A DNA stretch of 64,000 nt. Source: Struthio camelus (lineage: Eukaryota > Chordata > Aves > Struthioniformes > Struthionidae). The translations under genes and the position numbers were made by a program. Location: the NCBI RefSeq assembly GCF_040807025.1, contig NC_090943.1, forward strand, positions 25,077,213-25,141,212. Reading direction: 5' to 3'. The notes beneath the pieces were generated by a model that saw nothing but the letters and a program-made list of their open reading frames with translations, searched no databases and was not told the origin of the DNA. Shown here in pieces: positions 51,286 to 62,017 of the stretch; the first letter of the stretch is position 1, and every line of letters begins with the position of its first letter.

Positions 51286-53611
51286 AGGAGAGGGGGATGA
51301 CCTTACTTATACCCGCTTGATAGTTGGAATATTGGAACGTTTGGACCCTATGTTAATTTTCAGCTGAGCTGTACGTGATCAGACTGTTTTTAAGATATCA
51401 ATCTTTGGCTTTTGGTTTTGTTTGCTGGCTTCTTTATGTAACGGCTTAAATTCTGGAGCCGTTTTTGTGGTATCTTGACAGCATATTTTTGTATACCTGC
51501 TTGTGAAACTCTGCGGCCAGGAGCCTCAACTACGCTATAGGTTTGGAGAGAGAAATATAATTTTGCAGTAGTGGTTTGAGCATAGTATGCGTGTCAGATG
51601 AACTCTTCCTATAGTGAGCAGTAGCCTCTAGTTTCTTATTTGGGAAGGGGATGGGAAGGAATATTCCTAGCAGGTTTCGGATAATGAGCACCAGTCACTA
51701 TTAAGATCTTTTAATCATTCTTTCAGGCTTGTTCCCTTTCTGTCTGTCTTGTCTGTTTTTGTTTTTTTTTCCCCTGACAAAGGGTGAAGTGCTGATCTGG
51801 CAGACCATGTTGTATCACTAATGTATCTGAAATGAGGCATGAGTTTTGGCCAATTGCCTTTTATGCTCCAGCCATTTTAGAACAGTGCATATGGAGTTTT
51901 GTATCTTAGTGTTATGCTCCCCTACCATTAGTAGCATATTAAAGTCATGAATGTATGCTGTAATCTTTTTTGGATTTTTTTTTTTCTACTAGCAGCTAAG
52001 TAGTAGTTTGGGATTGTAATTCTGCCTATGTTATATTTGAGACATTTTACATTGATGTTTGTAAAACACTTTGAGATCTGATTTGAGGTCATTTGCTGTG
52101 TAATGGAAACTATTATAAATAAACATTCTATATTTTCTTTTTAATACTGCTATTCTATTCCACTTGCTGTTGCTGCTAAGGTAGCAAGTTCTATTGCTTC
52201 AAATTTCTATTGATATGTACTTGCTGATGCTTCCAAAATGGTCTTTCACACACACCCCAGACAAAACGTTTTACATATACTCACAACGGATGTGGGCAGA
52301 ATCTGAATCTACTTTTAGGTCGGCCTCAAAAAACCCCCAGGAGAATAGAGATCTGAATTTTTTGGCAGTACAGGTTGTTGTCGTTGCTGACTTGGAAATT
52401 AAATAACACCTGTGGCGTCAACAAGGCCTTCTGCTTATAGATTACTAACAGAGAAACTTTTCCATATTCACATTTAAAAAGGTGGTTTGATGTAAGGCAT
52501 GGAATAAATATGGAGATGGGAGACTGAAACAACTTAGTCAGAAGTCATTTTTGTCTTACAGCTGCATTGAAAAACTTCAATGAGAGATTCTACAAAGCTC
52601 AATAATCTTAACTTTGTCAGACAAGCCTGAGTATCCAAACTATAATGAACACAGGTTTAAATTTAGTTAAAAGCCATTTCATGGATCTCATGAATACCAG
52701 TACCTGGAAAACAGTGAAGATGAAAATTTGTCAAATTAGTTATTCACAAAAAAGTAAAATTTCTATGTGTGTCTTAGCTGAACTGGATTTCTTAATAGTA
52801 CCGCTGGCTAGCTGGGGACTGGATGTCTCACTTTACTGGCAGACAGCTGATGGCAAATCAGGTTAGAAAAATGGAACTGCACTAGACCATCTGATTGTCA
52901 GCCGGATATGTCTAAACAAATACCCAGCTGATCAAGAACAGCTTCCTCTGTTACCACATTTGCAGCATCTGCAGATGAAGTGATAGCCTAGTGACATGTG
53001 TCAATATGTAATGAGGGCGATGAGGCATTTTCTGGCCCTCATCAGCTTTCTTCAGAAACGTTTGCTGTCCCTGTTGCAGGGAGGAGAATTAATATTGTGG
53101 TTCTGTTACCTGCTAAAAGTTTTCAAAGCAAAGTACAAAAGTGGCTTTGAAGATATTTGCAGTGTCATGTATGAACAGTTACGGGAGCATTTATAGCCAT
53201 GATTTGGGATCCAGTAGAGCTTATAGAAGTTGTACCTGTGACCCAGTTTGCCTCTTAGTGACTAATTTAATCCTGGAGTCTGCACTGCTACAGCATACTG
53301 TTGGACCTAATCCTTTAGCTGTTCACTTAATGGCCCGGTAAACAATATGTTGTTTGCGCAAGGTGACTGATTACACTAATTTCAAAAAAACCCAAGTCTG
53401 ATTATGCCTGAGACTTTCTGCAGTTGAACATCAGAGAGCAACGCTTTTGGCTCTGCTCTTCTTTAGAACAAGCATATTTTAATGGTGGGGCAGTTCTTAA
53501 AGCCAGTGCTTAAAAGTAACACCACTGAGGAAGACAGCCAAAAGAGGCCTGCTATCCATGGAGTGTCTAACTGAAGAATATGGTTTGGATTTCATGACTT
53601 TCAAAATATGA

Positions 53612-53614
53612 TGA

Positions 53615-53647
<33 letters not shown>

Positions 53648-53648
53648 A
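53612..53648. repeat. (GA)n microsatellite
   Basis: GA repeats with one ACA interruption. Confidence 0.9.
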
Positions 53649-53822
53649 GGGTTTTTTTCTGCCGTAGAGTGATTCTTGATCTTTCTTTTGGCTTACATCC
53701 TGTTTATGATCTATGGCAAACTTCCTCTGCTGATCCATTGCCTTAAAGTGTTGAGATTCTGTAGCTGAAATTAATATTTACATGTTAAAAATGGATGTAT
53801 GATTACAAGAGCGATTCCATCA

Positions 53823-53860
53823 ATCTCCTGGATAGTGACTCATCTCCTGGAGAGTGACTC
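53823..53860. repeat. 19-bp tandem duplication
   Basis: ATCTCCTGGATAGTGACTC at 53823-53841 is followed directly by a copy differing at one base (53842-53860). Confidence 0.9.
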
Positions 53861-54239
53861 ACTGATGTAATAAAAGCATATCCTTTTAACAAAAAGTATT
53901 TTGTAATGAAATGCTAATGAAAAAGCAAAGCATTGTATGCACAGGTAAAAACCTAAACGTGAAAGGCTTTACATTTTTGTTTTCTTCTGCTGCTGCTGTG
54001 ATTTTTGTTGAAATGATGGGAGTGATTTGCATAATGTTTGCCAGCATGGATTTTCCTGAAGGCATTTTTCTAGTTGTCAGGCTGGTGTGCCTGGTGTATG
54101 ACGGTATGACCCTTTGTCCAAGCTGGCACGATTTTGAATGTATTTTTCGTTTTCTTCTTGTTATGCTACCTTTTTAAAGCTCTATTGTTTATCCGCCTCT
54201 GCTGCTTCTCCCTATGTCACTGGCTTGTTTTGGTGTTTT

Positions 54240-54256
54240 GGGGGGGGGGGGGGGGG
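54240..54256. repeat. G17 run
   Basis: Seventeen consecutive G, 28 bp before the first copy of the 68-bp duplication. Confidence 0.9.
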
Positions 54257-54283
54257 CATGTGGAAGGAAGGGAGCTCAAGAGA

Positions 54284-54351
54284 AGCAGCATCAGTTTTAA
54301 ATCTGTAGTATTGCACTCTCATCTGTTTTCTGCTCCTCTTTTTCTCGATCT
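54284..54351 (+). repeat. 68-bp exact duplication, copy 1
   Basis: A 68-bp stretch starting AGCAGCATCAGTTTTAAATC and ending TTTCTCGATCT is repeated without any mismatch at 55620-55687 in the same orientation. Flanking bases differ on both sides. Confidence 0.95.
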
Positions 54352-55619
54352 AATCATCAGATTAGTTTTATTTAACTTGTCTGGTTGTTACTCCAGAAAT
54401 GGTCGGTACTTTCACGGACCAAATAATACTGGTTCTCTGTTTTTAATATTCTAATATACCTATCTGTTAGATCCAGCTAAACTGCAGTTCCTATCTGGAT
54501 AATATAAATGCCTTTGTAAATATGGTAAATGACAGCTTAGTCACAACCCTGAGAGACAGTTTGCATCAGGGAGACTCTATTACTGTGAATGTTCTGTGCA
54601 TTTCCACTCCTGAGCTGTACACAGCCTACCACCTCTGCTTCCCTATTTTCTAGGCGCTGATTGTTGGAGTAGTGTTCACATACCGATTTTTTTTTTTTTT
54701 ATGTTAGCACTGCATCAAGCGCAAGCTAATGCAGCTAATGAGTTCTGCCTTTTGGAAAAATACATCAGTTCCTTGTCAGCAACACCTTAACATAGACACA
54801 ATAGTTCTGTCGGAGTAGCACGCTAGAGTAGATTTGTCCATGTTTTAGCTTAGGAAAAATGAGTTCCTTCTTGGTAGAAATACACCATGTCCGATCAGAT
54901 CTATTTTGGAGTACTTAAAGCAAGATTAAATACATTCTTTTCAGCAAAGATGATTCCCTTCCAAGGACTGATTATGCCCCGTATGGTTAAAAACTTGCTT
55001 ATCCAGGTCCTGTGAGCACATGCTGTAGAGCCTTCAGAGTGCTGCCACAAATGTTCTGCTTGTGGAGCACACAGGGAAGGTAAACGGATGGAGGCACAAG
55101 ACTGTAGAGGATGTAGACTGTAACTGCTATGAAGGACAAAGCAGAGGAAGGCTTGTCCAAGGAGATAGAAGCAGAGGGATCTGAGCACAGGCTTTGAAAT
55201 TAAATCTGTGTTTTATGTCCCCTTATGAATAAAATTTCAAGTGTGAGTTGCCTAGCTTTGTAATCCTCCCTCGATAACTAAATCATCTGGAGAAATAGGG
55301 AAGTCGAATCACTTCTTTAGCGCTCTTACCGTCACTTGCAGATAGTCCTCTCACAAGACACTTAAGTAGTTGAGGAACTCTGTGTCTTAAGTACAGTAAA
55401 TCCAATTTGTCATAGCTGCTTTATTTTCTCACTGAAAAGAAAGGAGAGATTAGAATTTAGTATTTGATCCTTTTGGTGAATTTCGTAGAATGTCAAAACT
55501 GAGAATGCTAATCCTTCTTTCCTTTTAGAGCCTTCGTGGATCCGTGCTGTCAAATCACAGCTCACATTAGCCACTCTCCCTTGTACTGCCTTCCCCATGC
55601 CCTCTGCTTCTCCCAAGTT

Positions 55620-55687
55620 AGCAGCATCAGTTTTAAATCTGTAGTATTGCACTCTCATCTGTTTTCTGCTCCTCTTTTTCTCGATCT
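55620..55687 (+). repeat. 68-bp exact duplication, copy 2
   Basis: Identical to 54284-54351, 1,336 bp downstream. Neither neighbouring sequence is shared, and the unit has no terminal inverted repeat or poly(A) tail. Confidence 0.95.
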
Positions 55688-57372
55688 GCCTATACTTCTT
55701 TTTTTAGCATAGCTTAAAGAAAATGTTGCATATTGTGGCAGATAGTATAACTTATGTTTGTGCTGTGTTTGGGGGTTTGTTTTTATGGACTTTTTATTTG
55801 CTTTTTGAGGTTGTTGCATTATCGTATGTCTGTTCTGTTCTACAAAGTTTTAGGCCGCAAGAAGGAAAGTTCTATTTTTCATTGGGTGGGAAGTTGTGAA
55901 ACATAGGAGTTTCCTTTTTGCTTGAGACTATAGCTGGGAAAAGTTCAGCTGGGCGTGTAGTATATGGGCAGATGGACTCATGGAGGTCAAAGTGGAGCAT
56001 ACGGAGTGAGACACAGCGAAGCGGTGTGCAGAATAACAAAATCATAGCAAAGCTGCAGACATGGCAGAGAAATGGTATTCTTGGGACACATGGGAATGAT
56101 GGGGGGTTACTGCCACGCAGGACGCCAAAATTTTCTGGATTCAGCAGCATGCCTGAAGAAAAGGAATTAATGTACAAGATACAGTAGATAGGAAGGGATT
56201 TATTTTTAAACCCTCATATTTTGATATCTCATTCTGAACTTTTAAAAAGTACTTTACGAAAAGATTTATATTATAATAAACCTTAAATTTTATGAAGTTA
56301 AAGCCTTTTGATATTATTGGTTTCTCACTTCAAGGACAAGATATATAGGTATATCTACATCAAAATGCTGGCTGACTCCAAAGTGCAATCTAACAAAAGC
56401 GCTCTTTTGTAAGGAGTTATCTTTACAAAAAGATGGAAAGAGCCATCTTTCATCTGCGTAGTGAACTGGAGAATCATAGGGACACTCCTTTGATCAGTTC
56501 TCGTGTTTATTGCCATGGTAATGTCATTGTGCTCCCCTCTGTGAATCTCTAACGTGGAATACTAAAAACTGTTTTTGTAGTGGCATGCTCTCTCTTATCT
56601 CCCATGGAGACACTTTTATGGATAAAGGTATTGTATAACAGTAACACAGCACGAAAGCTTTAAGTTACTTGGACATTAGCACTATATATGTTTCAAATTC
56701 CAAAATTTTTATCCAGTACAAAAATACAAGATTGGGAGCGGAAGTAAAGCCTTTCAAAATGATAATGAAAAACATCAAACCTTTGTAGCTCTCAAGGCAA
56801 TTCAGTTGCTAATGATCCATAGTCCCAGCAGGAAAGCATTTTATACACATCCTGGAGTTTGTTTCTCTGTTAATAGTTTGTGGACTTACCTAGACTGTGG
56901 CAGAAAAGGAATACTTGCTTTGGCATAGTAATGCTAAAGGACCTTTATAAGAAGTATCAATGTTTTCATCTTTAACTCCACAAAGAGAATTATCTCATGA
57001 ACAAGTCAACTTAAGGCTTTAATTTCATAAAATGGTTTAAAACTTGATGCTCGGACTGGGAATGGAGTGGATAGAGATCATTAATTACAAAATAGGCTAA
57101 GTCAGTCATGATGTGTAATCCTTAACTCCTTGAATACAATAATAGAGACTGAATTTGATCTCTATTTATGCTTTACCCATTTAGATAAACAAACTTGCAT
57201 GGCCATTCACTTCTGAGATTCCCAGTTTGTCTTGCTTCATTTCTTAGGCCTTGTGTTCATTTACTGTAATTTGCTTCTATATTGCTGATAGATATCAATA
57301 GAAAATCTGATAGTGCCCATACATAAATGAGAAGGATTGAACAAAAGTTACTTTTATATTCTTCTAATATAT

Positions 57373-58618
57373 TGATGGAACAGCTCATCCTGGAGGTCAT
57401 CACTAAGCATACGGAGGACAAGAAGGTGGTCAGGAGTAGTCAGCATGGATTCACCAAAGGGAAATCATGCCTGACCAATCTGATAGCCTTCTCTGATAGA
57501 ATGACTGGCTGGGTAGATGAAGGGAAAGCAGTGGATGTTGTCTACCTGGTCTTCAGCAAGGCTTTTGACACCGTCTCCCATCACATCCTCCTAGGCAAGC
57601 TCAGGAAGTGTGGGCTGGATGGGTGGACAGTGAGGTGGATTGAGAACTGTCTGAATGGCCGAGCTCAGAGGGTTGTGATCAATGGCACAGAGTCTAGCTG
57701 GAGGCCTGTAGCTGGCGGTGTCCCCCAGGGGTCAGTCCTGGGTCCAGTCTTGTTCAATGTATTCATCAATGACCTGGAGGAAGGGACAGAGTGCACCCTC
57801 AGCAAGTTTGCTGATGATACTAAACTGGGGGGAGAGGCTAACACACCAGAAGACTGTGCTGCCATTCAGAGGGACCTGGACAGGCTGGAGAGCTGGGCGG
57901 AGAGGAACCTCCTGAAGTTCAACAAAGGCGAGTGCAGGGTCCTGACCCTAGGGAGGAATAACCCCATGCACCAGTACAGGCTGGGGGCTGACCTGCTGGA
58001 AAGCAGCTCTGCAGAGAAGGACCTGGGAGTCCTGGTGGACAACAAGTCGACCATGAGGCAGCAGAGTGCCCTTGTGGCCAAGAAGGCCAATGGTGTCCTG
58101 GGCTGCATTAGGCAGAGTGTTGCCAGCAGGTGGAGGGAGGTGATCCTGCCCCTCTCCTCAGCCCTGGGGAGGCCTCCCCTGGAGTACTGGGTCCAGTCCT
58201 GGGCTCCCCAGTCCAAGAGAGACATGGCACTACTGGAGAGAGTCCAGCGGAGGGCTAGGAAGATGAGGACTGGAGCATCTCTCCCATGAAGAAAGGCTGC
58301 GAGAGCTGGGCCTGTTCAGCCCGGAGAAGAGAAGACTGAGAGGCAATCTCATCAATGTGTACAAGTAGATACATCCCTCAGATGAAGGGAGGGTGTCGAG
58401 AGGATGGGGCCAGACTCTTCTCCGAGGTGCCCAGCGACAGGACAAGAGGCAACAGGCACAAACGGAAACACAGGAAGTTCTGTCTGAACATGAGGGAAAA
58501 CTTCTTTCCTGTGAGGGTGACGGAGCCCTGGGAGCAGGTTGCCCAGAGAGGCTGTGGAGTCTCCTTCGCTAGAGACATTCAAAACCCGCCTGGACGCGAT
58601 CCTGGGCAATGTGCTGTA
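57373..58618 (+). pseudogene. CR1 ORF2 partial RT, frameshifted
   Basis: Open from the truncation point to 58289, with the RT segment that the 12-kb copy lacks ([19 protein letters not shown]) present. Then [19 protein letters not shown] and FADD follow. Near 58266 a net loss of a few bases relative to the other copy shifts the frame, and an in-frame TAG at about 58366 plus an inserted segment breaks the C-terminal domain, which resumes in another frame (about 58370-58618). There is no 5' part of ORF2 and no start codon of its own; the ATG at 57327 lies in flanking DNA. Confidence 0.88.
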
Positions 58619-58704
58619 GGTGATCCTGGTTGAGCAGGGGGGTTGGACTGGATGATCTCCAGAGGTTCCTTCCAACCTCAACCGTTCTGTGATTCTGTGA
58701 TTTG
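57373..58704 (+). mobile_element. Young 5'-truncated CR1 LINE in intron 8
   Basis: Begins abruptly inside ORF2 at a TGATGGAACAGCTCATCCTG block and continues through RT (FADD at 57807-57818) and the C-terminal domain. It ends with GGTTGGACTGGATGATCTCC and two ATTCTGTG-type units. It differs from the 12.3-13.43 kb region by only a few percent by eye, so both are recent copies of one subfamily. It lies in the same orientation as RUNDC3B, so it is transcribed in the pre-mRNA. Confidence 0.92.
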
Positions 58705-61700
58705 ATGAAAGTATGTGAAGTTCAATACCAAATTAAACAGACTTCAAAGACCAATAATACGAATATAACCAATTTTTATGGCTGTGAAAGAACAGCAACA
58801 GTTTAGAATAGGAAGGAGGGACTACTACTGTATTTGCAGAGATTGCTTTATCATTACTACATAGTATATCAATCTCTCTTAAGAATTTTTAGACAAAAAA
58901 AAATTAAAATATTCTAAATTTCAGTTTTATTTGGCTATATTTTTAAGTTTAAATTAATCAGATTGAGAATTAAGTAAACTTAATCCAGTAGAAAGGAATA
59001 GAAGAATACACTGTATACTTTCAAAACAAAATTAAATATTTTCTTGAAAAATACAAATAGTTTGACCGAAAGAAAGTTGAGTTAGAGGTCACTGTGGGCA
59101 CAGGTGCGTGCATGTACTCACACACAGCCCGCACACAAATAAGTTTCTTTTTTTTTTTTAATTATGGATGGTATTTGTAAATTTAACATAAAACATGGTT
59201 TTCATTATTTGAGAGTCAGTTCTAAGACTGTAACTTCTGTTCAGTTTTTTTTCAGTGTTTTGTTAAAATAAAACATAGTTTAAATGGTTTCCAAAAAAGA
59301 TTTAAAAATGCACGGAAATGAAAAGTTTGAAGTTACAGTCAAGAAAATAGTGTAGTTCGTTTGGTGATTTCTTGAGCAAGAGGCTTTTACTAGCTGCTTT
59401 CCTATTTGAATAGCAACAGGTTGGCTGAGGTTTTGAGTTCGGTGCCTTTTCGTTGTTGAGATTTTATTATGCAGCCACTTAATTACATTTTAAGTATTTT
59501 ATTACCCAAATGATAATCCAAATGGCACTCGGCACGTCTCAAAAATTTTGTTTGACACCTTTTTTCCCCCCTGCACTTTTTTGACCGATTCTAGGTTGGA
59601 GAGTAGAAAAAATTACACCAAAAGTCTGAATTTCCCATTTCTACTATTCTTTTTTTTCTCTCTCTCTCCCCACTGCTGCTTCCTCTCAGATCAGGTTCTC
59701 TTTTAATCCTTTATTTCCCTTAGACTTTGAAGCTATCATACTGCTTGTATAGTTTGCTATAGTCATTGAGTGAGTCCTCATTCAGATACCAGCAAGAACT
59801 TTTATTACTCATGGCTTGTTAAGTAATGACTACCACTTTCTTTTCTTTTTTTCCCCTCTCCTGATGCTTGTATGCTAGTTTTGACAATCATTTGCGTGGG
59901 AGATCTGACTCTAGGCTTATAGAGTTGAATATCACTGCTGAAACTCTTGCTCACTCTTAACATGTGAGTGGAAGTTCAGAGAAGTAGTTGTTCGATCAAC
60001 CCAAAGTTTATCCACCTGTTTTACAGTTGATACTGCTGGTTCTGATGAATCCAAGGGAATTATGTTTAAATAGCAAAAATTTATTGACAAGACTATTGCT
60101 TTTGGTGAAGTTTTCCTGATCTGTTCCAATGGAAAGTCTTGACTATTTTTTTTTTTCTATGTAAATGTCCTTTTAAAAGGAGTTCAGCTATGGATAGAAA
60201 GTTCCTCTTGACACGAAGAAAAAAATCCTTACTATTCACTGAATGGCAAGCTCTGTTTAACAGCATATTCATTAAAGGCAAACTTGATAATCTGTCAAAA
60301 AAGCTGTTAAAAGTCCTCTTTTTCCACCAGAAAGGAACTGATAGTTGAAGAATAGAATTACAAGCTCTCCTTTATTATTTTTAATAGTTTGTGGATGCTA
60401 GTCAAAGTTCAATATTTTTCTTTTTTTCAGTCAAGACCTAATATCTGGGAAAGTTGGTTGTGTTGTGCCTATAATCTCCTCCAAAGAAACCTCACTTGGT
60501 TATTTGGTTGACAACATGAAGAGATATCTGTCACACACTGCACTAATATGTTAATGAGCATGTGCAAAGTTGATGTACTATAGTGTGTTTTGATCTATTC
60601 TGGATGTCTGTATTCTTAAATAAAAACTTCCATCATAACTGCAGTAGAAACCAAGAGTCAAGCTGCAGGTGTCTCTGCCAACATAAGCCCATCCAAGATA
60701 CTCCAAAAGTCAAGGAGGTCCAAGGCTGTACAGAGTTGCTGATATTGATTTTGTGACTAGAGGATTGTATTTCGAGATCTCTAGGAGATGAGAAAGAAGG
60801 ACTAAAAAGATTGCTGAAGAAGCATCAAAGGGATCTGTTCTGTGGCCCAGCTAGGATGGCTGCTGTTGCGTATGAAGATCTGTTGACCAGTCAGAAACAG
60901 TAAGAAAATGTGGTGCGCTAGGACATGCCTGCTTTTTCTCACTGCAGCGGCTGGAAACTAACTGCTCTGGCATCACATTTGGGGAGTACAGTGTCTGTGC
61001 GCAGGGCACACACCTGAGAGAGGTCACGTTTTGCAACATCAAAATCTACTGGTAAGTAACTCATTTTCATACCTGCTGATCTAATTTCTCAAAGTCCAAC
61101 AATATACCAGTCCAGACAGCTCACTGTCTTGCTACAGTATCGAGAGTTTGAGAGTTCCCTTTTGGTTTAGAGTTGCTCTTACAGATTTTAGTTACATTCA
61201 TGTGTGCTATCAATTTGAGTTTGCATTCCATGTTTCCTGTCCTAGATAAAGGTTTTAAAGTTTGTTCTTTCTTATTCAGATGTTTTTATTTTTTTAAGCT
61301 TTTATTTTCACTTTTACTTTTCACTACTCAGGTAGTTCTTGAACTGGAGCACTCATCTGATATAATTCCCTTTCTTAGGGAATTAATCTGTTTGGTTTAT
61401 TTCCTGTCTTCATCTGCTGGTAGGAGGGCAAATTGCCAACTGGACTGGCATTTTCTGGATTTGGAGAAATTAAACTTGCAGGTAAGAAATTACTGGGTTT
61501 TCATAGGTATAATTGGAAAGAGTTTTTTGTTTATTAGACAAAAAATCTGGGGAAGTGAGTTGTTCAGAACAGGCTTAAAACAGCGTGAATCTGTATTTGA
61601 TCTAGGGGAAATTAGAATTGCTATCTAGCTGAAATAAGAACCAGAAGTTCTAGGTGGTTACTGAGATGAGGCTTTTCTATATTAACTTGGTCCAAATTTG

Positions 61701-61997
61701 GAAAGAATTATTTTTTTGACTATCAGAGGTAGTAAAGTTACAGTATATTAAGTAACCAAAGATTTTATAACATTTCCGTTCTGCATGCAGGAACCCCACA
61801 TACAAGTTGTCTTTTGTCCCTGTCCCCTATTACAAAAGAATCAATCAAATGACATCACAATTTTGTAATTCATAGATTTTAGAAGCAATTAATGTGGAAT
61901 TCCTTATCCTTTTAAGAGGGTGCTGAGCTGCCAGTAGGGGTGCTAGCTGAAACAGAAATGTTTGTGGGGTTACACTATGAATTACATTTAAAATGCT

Positions 61998-62017
61998 AAA
62001 AAAAAAAAAAAAAAAAA
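61998..62017. repeat. Poly(A) run, 20 nt
   Basis: Twenty consecutive A followed by CCCACACAC. No recognisable retroposed gene body precedes it, so it is treated as simple sequence. Confidence 0.85.

Noticed and set aside
61404..61482. Segment between a TAG acceptor and a CAGGTAAGAA donor near 61.4-61.5 kb as an exon
   Set aside because: Weak acceptor, and the encoded peptide matches nothing expected for RUNDC3B.
61998..62017. Poly(A) tail of a processed pseudogene
   Set aside because: No gene-like body or target-site duplication was recognised upstream.
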